A stretch of 64,000 nucleotides of DNA from Caproicibacterium argilliputei (lineage in GTDB: Bacteria > Bacillota > Clostridia > Oscillospirales > Acutalibacteraceae). A program made the position numbers and the translations under genes. The stretch covers positions 1,922,001 through 1,986,000 of the forward strand of contig NZ_CP135996.1 in NCBI RefSeq assembly GCF_029211325.2. The letters run 5' to 3'. Under the pieces are notes generated by a model. The model saw only the letters and a program-made list of their open reading frames with translations. It had not been told where the DNA came from and searched no databases. Shown piece by piece: positions 8,155 to 17,810 of the stretch. Positions within the stretch are counted from its first letter, which is position 1, and every line of letters begins with the position of its first letter.

Positions 8155-9012
8155 CTAGTTTTTTTGGATGTCGCGGTGATTGACGCTGGCACGGTACCCT
8201 TTTTCAATCAAATGTTCGTACAGCAGCTGCGCAATCGTTACTGAACGATGATGCCCACCAGTGCAGCCGATTGCCACCACCAGCTGACTTTTGCCTTCAT
8301 CACAGTACAGTGGAATCATATAATCGAGCAAATCCAGCAACCGCGTCACAAAGCCCTTGGTCTGGTCCCACTTGAGCACATAATCATGCACGGGCGCGTC
8401 CAACCCCGTCTGATGGCGCAACTCTTCAATGTAGTAAGGATTCGGCAGGCAGCGCACATCAAAAACCAAATCCGCCTCCGTTGCCATGCCGAACTTAAAG
8501 CCAAACGACATACAGTGAATCTGCAGAGCCGAGGTCACATCCCCCAGAAACAGTGTGGAAAGGCGCTCTTTCAGCTGCGCCGGTGAAAGCAACGAGGTGT
8601 CAATGACATAGTCTGCCAATTCCCGCACCGGGCGAAGAATCTCCCGTTCCAGGCGAACTGCCTGCTCCAAACCGGTCGCACCCTCGCAAAGCGGGTGGCG
8701 GCGGCGCGTTTCTTTAAAGCGGTTAATCAGTACGGGATTGCTGGCGTCCAAAAATAGAATTTTGTAGGTCTTATTCGCAATCCGCAGATCCTCCAGCGTA
8801 TCCAAAAGGGTCGAAAACATCCCGCCGCCGCGAATATCCGTGACCACCGCCACACGGGATAAAGTATCCTTTGCCTGCGTGCAAAGGTCATAAAACGCAG
8901 GAATCAGCTTGGGCGGAATGTTGTCCATACAGTAAAAGCCAATATCCTCCAGCGCATGAACCGCACGGGATTTTCCCGCACCCGAAAGCCCGGTAACAAT
9001 AATAAAATCCAT
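8155..9012 (-). CDS. rapZ: RapZ/YvcJ-family nucleotide-binding protein
   Basis: 285 residues. P-loop protein with VTGLSGAGKSRAVHALED at the N-terminus and CTGGHHRSVTIAQLLYEHL in the conserved C-terminal domain. In E. coli RapZ controls GlmZ/GlmY RNAs and glucosamine-6-phosphate synthesis; in Bacillus YvcJ binds nucleotides and GTP and its role is less clear. The ATG at 9012 has AAGGAG nine bases upstream and gives the canonical MDFIIVTGLSGAGKS start. It follows murB by 13 bp and should be cotranscribed with it. Downstream of it lies the repeat spacer and then whiA. Confidence 0.95.
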   Translation of the reverse strand: MDFIIVTGLSGAGKSRAVHALEDIGFYCMDNIPPKLIPAFYDLCTQAKDTLSRVAVVTDIRGGGMFSTLLDTLEDLRIANKTYKILFLDASNPVLINRFKETRRRHPLCEGATGLEQAVRLEREILRPVRELADYVIDTSLLSPAQLKERLSTLFLGDVTSALQIHCMSFGFKFGMATEADLVFDVRCLPNPYYIEELRHQTGLDAPVHDYVLKWDQTKGFVTRLLDLLDYMIPLYCDEGKSQLVVAIGCTGGHHRSVTIAQLLYEHLIEKGYRASVNHRDIQKN

Positions 9013-9025
9013 CTGTGAAAACTCC

Positions 9026-9934
9026 TTACGAAACCGGACGCACCTCGCACTCCAGCCGCACGCCGGCCTGCTTGAATACGGTTTCCTGAATCTTTTCAAT
9101 CAAAGCCAGCACATCACTGCAGGTAGCGTCTCCGGCATTCACAATAAAACCCGCGTGCTTTTCACTGACCATCGCGCCGCCGACCTGGGCGCCTTTCAAA
9201 CCGCATTGCTCAATCAATGTACCAGCGTAAGCGCCGTCCGGACGCTTGAAAATGCTGCCGGCACTGGGCATTTCCAACGGCTGCTTCGCCTTGCGGCGGT
9301 TAAAGTAGTCCTCCATCTGCATGGCGATCTGTTCCGGATTGCCCGGCTCCAGACGCGCCACAATGGAAGTCAGGATACTGCCGTTCTTCTGATAGGCGCT
9401 CTTACGGTAATCCATCTCCATCTCCGGCCCGAGCAGCGAATCGGTCTTGCCGGTGCTGGTTACGTGCGTGGTAGAAATCAACACGTCGCTGAACTGCCCC
9501 TCATAAGCACCTGCATTCATAAACGCCGCGCCGCCCACACTGCCGGGAATCCCCCATGCAAATTCCAGACCGGTCAGCCCATTGCGCTGTGCAAACTTGC
9601 ACAGTCCCGCCAATGTGGCGCCGGAACCGCAGGAAACCGTTGTGGGGTCTGCCAGCGTGATGCGGCGGAAATCTCCTGTCAGTGAAAGCACCGCGCCGCG
9701 AACGCCCTCGTCGCTGACCAGCACGTTGCTTCCGTTTCCCAGCACCATCAGCGGGATATTGAGCGAAGACGCCGTGCGGACAATGTCCTTTAGGGCAATA
9801 ATATCTTTAACGGCAATATAAAGATCCGCAGGACCGCCGATCTGAAAGGTTGTGTGCCGGCTCATCGGTTCCTCTTTCAGCACCAGGCAGCCGGCATTTT
9901 CCGCCGTTCTTTTCAGGGCCTCAATTTTTTCCAT
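9026..9934 (-). CDS. murB: UDP-N-acetylenolpyruvoylglucosamine reductase
   Basis: 302 residues. FAD enzyme that reduces UDP-GlcNAc-enolpyruvate to UDP-MurNAc with NADPH, for peptidoglycan precursors in the cytoplasm. FAD-binding motifs MVLGNGSNVLVSDEG and GIPGSVGGAAFMNAGAYEG are intact. RRKAKQPLEMPSAGSIFKRP contains the catalytic Ser region of type IIb MurB, and AGFIVNAGDAT is present near the C-terminus. The ATG at 9934 has AGGAGG upstream. Neighbours php and rapZ are the usual Firmicute partners. Confidence 0.97.
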   Translation of the reverse strand: MEKIEALKRTAENAGCLVLKEEPMSRHTTFQIGGPADLYIAVKDIIALKDIVRTASSLNIPLMVLGNGSNVLVSDEGVRGAVLSLTGDFRRITLADPTTVSCGSGATLAGLCKFAQRNGLTGLEFAWGIPGSVGGAAFMNAGAYEGQFSDVLISTTHVTSTGKTDSLLGPEMEMDYRKSAYQKNGSILTSIVARLEPGNPEQIAMQMEDYFNRRKAKQPLEMPSAGSIFKRPDGAYAGTLIEQCGLKGAQVGGAMVSEKHAGFIVNAGDATCSDVLALIEKIQETVFKQAGVRLECEVRPVS

Positions 9935-9957
9935 CGGATCGTCCTCCTAATATTGAT

Positions 9958-10698
9958 TCAGTCATTCGGTGTGGCAAACGCACGGGTGTATTCCGCGAGA
10001 TAAGTATGCAGCCGTTCTTCGCTGGAGTTCACAACCAGTTCTTCCGGAAAGTCCAGTTCCTGCAGCAACGCCTGCGTATGCGAAAAATCCCCCACCAGCG
10101 TGGAAAAGTGCGCATCACTGTCCACCACAATCGGCACCCTGTATTTTTTGCAGAGCGCCATAATCCGGCGGCAATTCGGAACATAGTCCAGGCGAGTGCG
10201 GAATGTACTTTCATTGAGTTCCACCAGCTTGCCGGCAGCGGCAAACTGCGGCAGCACCCGTTCGTAGTCAAACGCATATTCCGGGCTGCCGCAATGTCCA
10301 ATCACATTCACACGCGGATTTCTACAAATCTGTTCCCAAAGGTGCGTGACCTTTTCCGGTGAAGGCTGCTCCCCCTGCGGCATACAGACCGAGTGAATGG
10401 AAGCCACCACCCAGTCCAGATCCTCCTCGCATTCCTGTTCCACATCGATATGCCCTTCGTAATCTATGATATTCGTTTCCTGCCCGCGCAGTACCAGAAC
10501 GCCGTGAAAGCGATGCGGCACCACCCGCAGATTATGAAAGTACCATTTTCCGGGTGCGCCCGGCATCGTAATGCCGTGGTCCGTAATCGCCACTGCAGAA
10601 AGCCCCCGCTGCGCCGCCGCGTCCACCATTTCCTGCAGTGAACTGTAAGCGTGCGTGGAAGCGGTCGTGTGCATATGCAAATCCGCAATAAACTTCAT
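9958..10698 (-). CDS. PHP-domain phosphoesterase (YcdX-like)
   Basis: 246 residues. Metal-binding PHP motifs are in order: ADLHMHTTAS, ITDHGITMPG, HIDVE, VVASIHS, VIGHCGSPE and VDSDAHFS. This set of His and Asp residues matches the trinuclear-metal YcdX-type phosphatases. The ATG at 10698 (MKFIADLHMHTT) has AAGGGGG about ten bases upstream; about 58 further codons upstream are open but show no homology. The gene sits between hprK and murB as in many clostridia. Substrate unknown. Confidence 0.88.
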   Translation of the reverse strand: MKFIADLHMHTTASTHAYSSLQEMVDAAAQRGLSAVAITDHGITMPGAPGKWYFHNLRVVPHRFHGVLVLRGQETNIIDYEGHIDVEQECEEDLDWVVASIHSVCMPQGEQPSPEKVTHLWEQICRNPRVNVIGHCGSPEYAFDYERVLPQFAAAGKLVELNESTFRTRLDYVPNCRRIMALCKKYRVPIVVDSDAHFSTLVGDFSHTQALLQELDFPEELVVNSSEERLHTYLAEYTRAFATPND

Positions 10699-10895
10699 TT
10701 CCAGTATGCCCCCTTGTAAAACCCTATAAACCATTCTGTGGAAAACCACGAGAGCACCGTCTGCTTTCATGTAAAACGCCGCCGCAAAACTAACTTTTCG
10801 ACGATACTCCTCATAAAAGAATAGCACACATATCCCGCTGTGTCCACGCCTTTCGGCGGAAAGACGGAACATGGTGCCTCCCCATACAAAACCGG

Positions 10896-11861
10896 TTAAA
10901 TATCAAGTTCCCGTTTGGTTTCCTGCTGCTTGACCATGGAAAGATCCATGCCCAAACTCTGCAGCAATTCTTCCGCCGCATTGTAACCCATTTTTTTCTG
11001 GCGGTTGTTCATGGCAGCGACCTCAATGATGACTGCCAAATTCCGCCCCGGTTTCACCGGAATGGTCAGCACCGGCACTTTAATGCCCAGCAGTTCGGTG
11101 TATTCGCTGTCAATTCCCATGCGGTCGTAGACCTTGTGTCCGTCCCACTGCTCCATGTTGATGACCAAATCAATTTTTTCTGAAACTTTGACCGCGCCAA
11201 TACCGAAAATCCGACGGGCATTGATAATGCCGATGCCGCGCAGTTCGATGAAGTGGCGGATGTTGGCGGGTGCCTGCCCGACCAGGCTCTTTGCGGAGAC
11301 CCGGCGAATTTCCACCGCATCATCGGCAATCAGGCGGTGACCGCGCTTAATCAGCTCAATAGCGGTTTCGCTTTTGCCCACGCCACTGTCCCCGACAATC
11401 AGCACGCCCTCGCCATACACCTCCACCAGCACCCCGTGCCGGGTTACACGCGGTGCCAGCTCCACATTCATGTACGCAACCAAAGACGCAACCAAACTGC
11501 TGGTTGTTTCCGGTGTTGCCAGCACCGGTACCTCATATTTTTTGGTTGCCTCCAGCAATTCCGGCACCGGGTCCAACTTGCGGGCAATGATGACGGCCGG
11601 CGGCTTTTTGCTGAAGATTTCATCCAGCACTTCTTTTCGTTTTGCAACAGGACTGTCGTTCAGAAAAGCAGTTTCCGCATTGCCAAGCACCAAAATCCGC
11701 GAAGTATCATAATAATCATAGAAGCCGTTCAGTTCCAGGCCGGGGCGGTTCACATCCGTAGAAGTAATCAGAATCTTCTGCGGGTCGCCAGGCATATAAA
11801 TGGTTTCCAGGGAAAGCTCCTTCATGACTTTGTCAAGAGAAACGCTGTACGTCGTAGCCAT
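10896..11861 (-). CDS. hprK: HPr kinase/phosphorylase
   Basis: 321 residues. Bifunctional enzyme that phosphorylates HPr on Ser46 with ATP and reverses this by phosphorolysis, linking glycolytic state to carbon catabolite control. The N-terminal domain (residues 1-about 130) is followed by the catalytic domain with TRHGVLVEVYG, Walker A GDSGVGKSETAIEL, ADDAVEIRR and the HprK signature ELRGIGIINARRIFG. It is the first gene of the minus-strand cluster running to pfkA. Its promoter is at 11920-11948. Confidence 0.97.
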   Translation of the reverse strand: MATTYSVSLDKVMKELSLETIYMPGDPQKILITSTDVNRPGLELNGFYDYYDTSRILVLGNAETAFLNDSPVAKRKEVLDEIFSKKPPAVIIARKLDPVPELLEATKKYEVPVLATPETTSSLVASLVAYMNVELAPRVTRHGVLVEVYGEGVLIVGDSGVGKSETAIELIKRGHRLIADDAVEIRRVSAKSLVGQAPANIRHFIELRGIGIINARRIFGIGAVKVSEKIDLVINMEQWDGHKVYDRMGIDSEYTELLGIKVPVLTIPVKPGRNLAVIIEVAAMNNRQKKMGYNAAEELLQSLGMDLSMVKQQETKRELDI

Positions 11862-11919
11862 ACGAAAACACCTGCTCTTTCTAGATTTTCTGCACGGCAG
11901 ACTGCCGCCATTTCTTTCT

Positions 11920-11948
11920 ATTATATCCTAAGTACCGAAAAGTTTAAA
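11920..11948 (-). promoter_or_regulatory. Predicted promoter of hprK cluster
   Basis: TATAAT (11920-11925, minus strand) 17 bp after TTTAAA (11943-11948). The -35 is weak. Confidence 0.5.
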
Positions 11949-11991
11949 GACCAAAAAGCGCAAAAGATGAATTATTCTTCTTTTATTCAGC

Positions 11992-12019
11992 TTGAACAGC
12001 GCGAATATTGTGTTATAAT
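11992..12019 (+). promoter_or_regulatory. Predicted promoter of the GT4 gene at 12122
   Basis: TTGAAC (11992-11997), 16-bp spacer, TATAAT (12014-12019). Back to back with the hprK promoter. Confidence 0.65.
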
Positions 12020-12121
12020 GTAAATAATTCTGATTTTGTCCGGATGGTGCCTTTTTCGTGGAAGGCAGCAGTTTCCTGTCCGTTTTTGTCAGCCGGGCAA
12101 AAACCATTTCGGAGGTCGTTT

Positions 12122-13294
12122 ATGAAAGTCGCCTTGTTTTCCGGGGCCGGCGCGGTCAAATGCGCCGCCTCCACTTATACTTCCGTGCTGAAAAGCGGAC
12201 TGGAAAAGGCAGGCCACCAGGTTCTGCTGGTTACCGCCGACCCGGCAATTGACGACTGCTTCGCGCAGGACGGCAAAATTTTCTGCCCGGCAAAAATCAC
12301 CCCTAGCCTTTACGGGATGTCTGTGCGCACCAGTCTGCTTGGCCCCATGGAAGAACTGCTGAACAACTTTCGCCCGGATCTGGTTCACCTTGTCACACTG
12401 GATGAAATGGGGCTGGCCGGGCTGAAATATGCCCAAAGGCGCCGCCTGCCGCTAGTCACCACCATTCACAACCTCCACGACGCTCTGGAAGGCTACGGCG
12501 TCAACAAAGCCTATGACAACCTGGCAAAAATGAAGGTGCGCAGCACCGTACGGAAAATCGTGACGGAAAGTGACATGGTTCTGGCGCCGAGCGCCCAAAC
12601 TGCTGGGCTTTTGCAGGAACTGGATATCTCCTGTGCGGTTGCGCGTTCGCCTTTCTGCATTGACTTGGAAACTTTCCATCCGTCAGAGCCAACTTCACAG
12701 ATTCGGGAGCGTCTAAACATCCCCAAAGACGTGACCTGCTACATTTTCGCCGGTCGGCTGGTGGATGACTGCGGCCTTGATGAGCTGCTGGAGGTGTGGA
12801 ATGCCTCTGTACCCGCAATCGACAACCTGCACCTGATCGTCGCGGGCAGTGGGCCGGACGCAGCATTTTTTGCGGAAAAAGTCAAGATGCTCTCCCTCTC
12901 CTACCAAGTGACCTTTGCCGGTGAGCTATCGCCGTCTGACCTGAACGACTGCTTCTCCTGCTGTCGCGCATTTGTCAGTGCAAGCCGTTCTTCTGCGGTG
13001 AAGGCCTCTCCGCTGGAAGCACAGGCAGCCGGTCTGCCGGTCATCGTCCACAAGGACAGCGCCAATGCAGAGTTGGTGCGCGATGGTGTCAATGGTTTCA
13101 CCTATGACACACCGTCGCAGTTTGGTGAGAAGCTGCACATGATGGCGGGTCTTGACCCGGAGGGGGAAATTCTTCTGCGAAAGCTCGTGCGCAAGAGCGC
13201 GGTCAATCTGTCTGACAAAAACCTTGCCGCCGTTATGGAGGATACCTACGAAGAAGCAAAGAAACACCACCGCGAAACGCTGCGGGACGAATAA
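12122..13294 (+). CDS. GT4-family glycosyltransferase
   Basis: 390 residues. GT-B fold: N-terminal half begins KVALFSGAGAVKCAASTYTS with an HxxGHQV-like helix, HTTIHNLHDALEG-like region (VTTIHNLHD), and the C-terminal half has IFAGRLVDDCGLDELLEVW, LIVAGSGPD, SSAVKASPLEAQAAGLPVIV (E-x7-E-like loop) and DGVNGFTYD. This fits lipid or cell-surface glycosyltransferases such as those making glycolipid anchors, but the acceptor cannot be read from sequence. ATG at 12122 has GGAGG six bases upstream; the open frame begins earlier at 12008 without an SD site. Monocistronic between its own promoter and a strong terminator. Downstream convergent YfhO-like gene may also act on envelope glycosylation. Confidence 0.85.
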   Translation: MKVALFSGAGAVKCAASTYTSVLKSGLEKAGHQVLLVTADPAIDDCFAQDGKIFCPAKITPSLYGMSVRTSLLGPMEELLNNFRPDLVHLVTLDEMGLAGLKYAQRRRLPLVTTIHNLHDALEGYGVNKAYDNLAKMKVRSTVRKIVTESDMVLAPSAQTAGLLQELDISCAVARSPFCIDLETFHPSEPTSQIRERLNIPKDVTCYIFAGRLVDDCGLDELLEVWNASVPAIDNLHLIVAGSGPDAAFFAEKVKMLSLSYQVTFAGELSPSDLNDCFSCCRAFVSASRSSAVKASPLEAQAAGLPVIVHKDSANAELVRDGVNGFTYDTPSQFGEKLHMMAGLDPEGEILLRKLVRKSAVNLSDKNLAAVMEDTYEEAKKHHRETLRDE

Positions 13295-13295
13295 A

Positions 13296-13332
13296 AAACC
13301 GTACTGCCGATTCAAACGGCAGTACGGTTTTT
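13296..13332. terminator. Bidirectional intrinsic terminator
   Basis: AACCGTACTGCCG and CGGCAGTACGGTT arms flanked by A-run and T-run, between the convergent GT4 and YfhO-like genes. Confidence 0.9.
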
Positions 13333-13352
13333 CTTTGTCAGCAGAAATATTC

Positions 13353-16016
13353 CTAGAGCATCTCCCGAATATGCTGTGCCAGATACAGCACAACCGGAAA
13401 AATGTACAGCGCCATGGTCATCAGCGCGGCAATTCCCGCAAAAAGCAGACCGGCAGGTTTTTCCAGCCATCGCAGACGGCGCAGCCACTTTTTGCGGTGC
13501 AGCAAGAGCAGCAGAATGACTGCCGCAGCACCAAAGACGCTGCACACCGCGCCGCCCACAAAGCCCGGCGATGTATACTGCACGCGAACGGTGTTTTTCC
13601 CCGCCTGCAGCTTTACAGCCAAAAACGTGCCGGAAGCAAGGCTGGTCTGTGCCGTGGTACCGTTAACAGTCGCATGGAAGCCGCTTCCGCCGCGCAGCGG
13701 CAGTACCAGCCAACCGCCGCTTTTCGCCTGCACCGTTCCGGAAATCGTGCTGCCGTCCGCCTGCAGGTCGGCGGTCTGTGTCTGCTGCAGCGCCGCTTCC
13801 AGCTTTTCATCATCCATTTTCGCAACGCCAAAGGAGAGGCAGTCCACATTGTGCAAAACCTCCACCTGAATCTCCACTTTCTGATCCTCAAAGGTTCCCA
13901 GATCCAGAAGGCCGTTAAAATTGCCGTTTGGATAATTGTCCATTACCATCTTGTTGTTGACGTAAATACGGAACGCGTTGTCCAAAGGGCTGCTCAAATC
14001 ACGTGACGTTTTGTTGTAACAGTCAAAGTATAAAGTTGTTTTGCCGGTCACCAGAATCTGGTACAAAACGCTTCCATCGGAGGAGGCGGAAACGCGCGTG
14101 CCGCTGCCCGGAACCGTTTCAACCTCTGCCTGATACAATTCTGTGGGAGAAACGCGCGTCAGCAGGGAGTCGCTCTTTCCAAACACCGTCTGATACAGCG
14201 TATTCTGCGCGGCAAAGCGGTCGCCATCCTTCGGCGTGCTGCCCAATGCCTGCGTTACAAAGCCAAACGGCAGGCTGTACGGCTGCTTCACAATGGAATA
14301 GGTACCGTTGCTGTAAATGCTTTTTCGCCCGTTTTCACTGCCGCTGCGCGTGATACTGTACTTCTGCGCGAGCAGCGCATCCGTCAAAAGCGTGCCGCCG
14401 CTGGAGTGAATCTCCATCCAGTGCGAGGAATATCCCAGCTTCTGCAGGGACTCCATATATACTCCGTTGGTCAGCGAAGTGTAATGGTCAAGCGCCGGAT
14501 ATCCCAATGCGCCGGTCAGGTTGGTGTCAAAGTACAGGTCATCCACTTTCATGCGGTACAGGGAGCTGTCCTGCACACGGTTCTGCAGGTCTGTCACACT
14601 CTGGTACGCATTTCCGTTTCCCGCGGCGGCGGTCACATATACATTGACGTTAAAGCAAAGCTCCACCGCCGTCACCACACACAGCAGCACACTCACTGCC
14701 CTTACTGAAAAGCGGCGGCAGCGGAATCCAAAAAACAGGAGCAAATACACGCAGAGCACCGCGCCGGTAAACAGCAGACCCAGTTTCAGCGCGCTGTTGT
14801 CTGCCCACAGCGTCTGCGCATAGCGTGTCAATGCCGTTTTCTGCGTTCTGAGCAGCCACGCACCCAGTGCCGCCGCACCTGCTGTGCCTGCGCACGCCAG
14901 CAGCAAAAGCCCCGGCCCTGCGGCAGGCTGCGGAGGCGCCAACCGCTGGCTCTGCTCCAGATGCCATGCGGTCAGCAGCAAACCCGTCAGCGGAATCATG
15001 TACCCGAAGCGCACAGGAAACGCCTGGTAACTGCCCAGGTGCCACATTCGGTCAATCGGGTCAATCACCAGCGGCAGCAGCAGGAACAGCAGTGTCAGGA
15101 ACAGCGCCCCCTGCACCTCCCGCTTTCGCGGCTCCGTCAAATACAGCGGCACCGCCGCGACTGCCGCCGCTGTGCAGGTCCAAATCGGCAGCGTGGTCGG
15201 CAGGCTCGGCGTAAAGCTGCCACCACTCACACTGGAGACTAAATCCATCACCCTGCCGGACTGCAGATACTCCAGAAAGGACGGCAGCCACACGACCGCC
15301 GTTGCCAGCAGCGCCGCCGCTGTGCTCAGCCCCAGCAGCATGAGCACGCGCCCGCGCCGTCGCGGCAGCAGGTAAACCGCTGACAAAACGCCGAACAGTA
15401 ATACCAGCCAGAAAAACACCATGGCGCTTAAATAGTAGTTGACCACAATCACTGCGCAGAGTGTCAGCACAAACAAAGCCGGTCTTTCCGCGCGGCAAAG
15501 CCGATACACCCCCAGCACCAAAATGGGAAACAGCGCTGCCATGTCCAGCCAGACGATGTTCTGGTAGTACATCATCGCAAAACCGGAGCAGGCGTACATG
15601 ACGGAAAAGCTGCTTGCCTGCATGGTGTTCAGGTGCGGAAACAAGGTCGTAAAAAGAACCGCTGCCGTGCCGGCGCAGAGCGCCAGCTTCAGCAGAAGCA
15701 GAATGTTCATAAAAACATAGAAATCCGCCTTCGGCACAAAGGCTGTCAAAAACGTAAACGGACTGGAGAGGAAAAAGAAAAAGACACCCCAGAAGTCCAT
15801 GCCGCCTGCGTTCTGCAGATTTAGAAACATAGAGGTTTTTCCCGCGAGAATATCCTGAAATTCCATCATCAGCGGCACAACCTGATGGTTCATGTCGCAC
15901 CACGCCACCGTTTTGCTGCCAAACGGAAACAGGCCTGCCGCGGCAAAGCAGCCGGAAACCAGCAGCAGAACTGCCAGCGGCGCAGCCAAAATCGCCCGGT
16001 TCTGCCGTATCTGCAA
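13353..16016 (-). CDS. YfhO-like multi-spanning membrane protein
   Basis: About 887 residues from TTG 16016, which has AAAGGGG eight bases upstream; a GTG at 16040 is also open but lacks an SD site. An N-terminal membrane segment (AAPLAVLLLVSGCFAAAG) is followed by about eleven more hydrophobic segments to residue about 460. A large extracytoplasmic beta-rich domain follows, and a final pair of C-terminal membrane helices. Motif GSKTVAWCDMNHQVVPLMMEF resembles the first loop of YfhO proteins, which in Bacillus and Listeria are needed for lipoteichoic-acid or wall-polymer glycosylation (GT-C type). Function here is by family similarity only. Confidence 0.8.
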   Translation of the reverse strand: MQIRQNRAILAAPLAVLLLVSGCFAAAGLFPFGSKTVAWCDMNHQVVPLMMEFQDILAGKTSMFLNLQNAGGMDFWGVFFFFLSSPFTFLTAFVPKADFYVFMNILLLLKLALCAGTAAVLFTTLFPHLNTMQASSFSVMYACSGFAMMYYQNIVWLDMAALFPILVLGVYRLCRAERPALFVLTLCAVIVVNYYLSAMVFFWLVLLFGVLSAVYLLPRRRGRVLMLLGLSTAAALLATAVVWLPSFLEYLQSGRVMDLVSSVSGGSFTPSLPTTLPIWTCTAAAVAAVPLYLTEPRKREVQGALFLTLLFLLLPLVIDPIDRMWHLGSYQAFPVRFGYMIPLTGLLLTAWHLEQSQRLAPPQPAAGPGLLLLACAGTAGAAALGAWLLRTQKTALTRYAQTLWADNSALKLGLLFTGAVLCVYLLLFFGFRCRRFSVRAVSVLLCVVTAVELCFNVNVYVTAAAGNGNAYQSVTDLQNRVQDSSLYRMKVDDLYFDTNLTGALGYPALDHYTSLTNGVYMESLQKLGYSSHWMEIHSSGGTLLTDALLAQKYSITRSGSENGRKSIYSNGTYSIVKQPYSLPFGFVTQALGSTPKDGDRFAAQNTLYQTVFGKSDSLLTRVSPTELYQAEVETVPGSGTRVSASSDGSVLYQILVTGKTTLYFDCYNKTSRDLSSPLDNAFRIYVNNKMVMDNYPNGNFNGLLDLGTFEDQKVEIQVEVLHNVDCLSFGVAKMDDEKLEAALQQTQTADLQADGSTISGTVQAKSGGWLVLPLRGGSGFHATVNGTTAQTSLASGTFLAVKLQAGKNTVRVQYTSPGFVGGAVCSVFGAAAVILLLLLHRKKWLRRLRWLEKPAGLLFAGIAALMTMALYIFPVVLYLAQHIREML

Positions 16017-16103
16017 ACAATCATCCCCTTTCTTCCGCACAGATAAGATTGTTATATTTTACCTTTTTCTTGTGCAAATAGCAAGTCCGCACCGCAAATT
16101 TGC

Positions 16104-16137
16104 AAAAAAAGCAGAGGAAACAGACCGTTTCCTCTGC
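16104..16137 (-). terminator. Intrinsic terminator of tyrS
   Basis: GCAGAGGAAAC / GTTTCCTCTGC hairpin followed by TTTTTTT on the minus strand. Confidence 0.88.
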
Positions 16138-16144
16138 TTTCCGC

Positions 16145-17374
16145 TTATTTGCCCAACAGCACTTTATGGTAAACTTTCTTGCCTTTTTTCAGCACCGCTG
16201 CCCCATCCGGGAAGTCCGCCGCCGTCAACACAGCCGCCGGATCAGTCACCTTCGTGCCATTGACAGCAAGACCACCCTGCTGCACCAGACGGCGAGCTTC
16301 GCTCTTGCTGGGCACCAGTTTCACCTTGACAAGCAGTTCCAGTACGGCCACAGAATCTTCTGTAAAGTCAGACAGTTCCAGCGTGCTGGTGGGCATATTG
16401 GCGGTATCTGCGCCGCCGCCAAACAGCGCGCGCGCGCCCTCGCGGGCTTTTTCCGCTTCTGTTTCGCCATGAATGGCCTTTGTAACTTCGTAAGCAAGCA
16501 CCTCTTTGGCTTTGTTCAGCGCGCTGCCCTCGCAGTTTGTCAGTTCGCGAATCTTCTCTATAGGCAGGAACGTCAGGAATTTCAGGCAGCGCTCCACATC
16601 CGCGTCGCCGATGTTCCGCCAGTACTGGTAAAATTCAAACGGGCTTGTCTTGTTCGGATCCAGCCAAACGGCACCTTTTTCCGTTTTGCCCATTTTCTTG
16701 CCCTCGCTGTTGGTCAGCAGTCCCAGCGTCAAGCCATAAGCGGATTTGTTATCTTTCCGGCGAATCAGCTCCACACCGCCGATGATATTGCTCCACTGGT
16801 CATCACCGCCAACCTCCAGCACACAGTCGTACCGGCGGTTTAATTCCAGAAAGTCATAGCTCTGCATAACCATGTAGTTCATTTCAAAGAAAGAAAGTCC
16901 GCGCTCCAGACGCTGCTTGTAGCACTCGGCTGCCAGCATCCGGTTTACGGAGAAGCACACGCCGATGTCCCGCAAAAACTCCACGTAATTGAGGTTCAGC
17001 AGCCAATCGGCGTTGTTCGCCATAATCGCCTTGCCCTCGGAAAAATCAACCAGCGGCGCCATCTGCCTGCGGAAGCACGCCACGTTGTGGTCAATCTGCT
17101 CGCGCGTCAGCATTTTGCGCATATCCGTTTTACCGGATGGGTCGCCAATCATGCCGGTGCCGCCGCCAAACAGGGCAATCGGTGTATGTCCTGCTTGCTG
17201 CAGGCGTGCCATGGTCATGATGGTTACGAAATGCCCGACGTGCAGGCTGTCCGCGGTCGGGTCAAAGCCGATGTAAAACGCACACTTGCGGTTATCCAGC
17301 AAGTCGCGCACGGCTTCCTCGTCTGTCACCTGCGCAATGAGTCCGCGTTCTTTTAAATCTTCGTATACACCCAT
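16145..17374 (-). CDS. tyrS: Tyrosyl-tRNA synthetase
   Basis: 409 residues. Class I synthetase that charges tRNA-Tyr. The HIGH signature is HVGH in [12 protein letters not shown]; the KMSKS loop is KKMGKTEKG. The amino-acid pocket region [15 protein letters not shown] and [12 protein letters not shown] are typical of TyrRS. The C-terminus is an S4 RNA-binding domain ([20 protein letters not shown]). ATG at 17374 has GGAGG seven bases upstream. A T-box leader and a consensus promoter lie upstream, so expression should respond to uncharged tRNA-Tyr. Confidence 0.97.
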   Translation of the reverse strand: MGVYEDLKERGLIAQVTDEEAVRDLLDNRKCAFYIGFDPTADSLHVGHFVTIMTMARLQQAGHTPIALFGGGTGMIGDPSGKTDMRKMLTREQIDHNVACFRRQMAPLVDFSEGKAIMANNADWLLNLNYVEFLRDIGVCFSVNRMLAAECYKQRLERGLSFFEMNYMVMQSYDFLELNRRYDCVLEVGGDDQWSNIIGGVELIRRKDNKSAYGLTLGLLTNSEGKKMGKTEKGAVWLDPNKTSPFEFYQYWRNIGDADVERCLKFLTFLPIEKIRELTNCEGSALNKAKEVLAYEVTKAIHGETEAEKAREGARALFGGGADTANMPTSTLELSDFTEDSVAVLELLVKVKLVPSKSEARRLVQQGGLAVNGTKVTDPAAVLTAADFPDGAAVLKKGKKVYHKVLLGK

Positions 17375-17402
17375 TTGAATACCTCCAAAAATACTGCAGA
17401 GA

Positions 17403-17690
17403 GTAAACAAAAACGCCCCCTGCTTTTTCTTGCAGAGGGCGGAAAATTCCGCGGTACCACCTCAGTTTACCGCTTTCTCACAAAAGCGGCCTCACGGGTA
17501 CATTTTTCATACATATAGGAAAAGATACCCCTGCGCTGTAACGCGCGCACACGGCCCAGCCTACCGGCAAATTGCTTTCAGTGGGCGGCTCCGGGAGGTA
17601 ATTTGGGCGGGAGCAGGCGCCGGCTCGCACCAACCGCCGGCTCTCTGTGGCGCTGTTTTCCCGCTTAAGGATTCCCATCACAGCCTTTGT
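17403..17690 (-). ncRNA. T-box riboswitch leader of tyrS
   Basis: Read on the minus strand, the leader starts a few bases after the -10 at 17695-17700. It contains stem I elements (AGAGAGCCGGCGG..GGTGCGAGCCGG) and the T-box sequence AGGTGGTACCGCGG (about 17449-17462). A terminator hairpin (CGCCCTCTGC / GCAGGGGGCG, about 17413-17440) with TTTTTG follows. A TAC triplet at 17598-17600 in AATTACC is a plausible tyrosine specifier codon. Family knowledge: uncharged tRNA pairs with specifier and T-box bulge and stabilises the antiterminator. Confidence 0.9.
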
Positions 17691-17694
17691 GTGC

Positions 17695-17723
17695 ATTATA
17701 CCGTTTTTCCGAAGCAATGTCAA
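17695..17723 (-). promoter_or_regulatory. Consensus promoter of the tyrS T-box transcript
   Basis: Perfect TTGACA (17718-17723), 17-bp spacer, perfect TATAAT (17695-17700) on the minus strand. Confidence 0.92.
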
Positions 17724-17810
17724 GAAACGAAAATTCATCCCCGCTTCATAAATTTGAAATTCTTTTTTGCTAGAATAAGGGCTTCCAAAAGAATAGAATC
17801 AGGTGTTACT

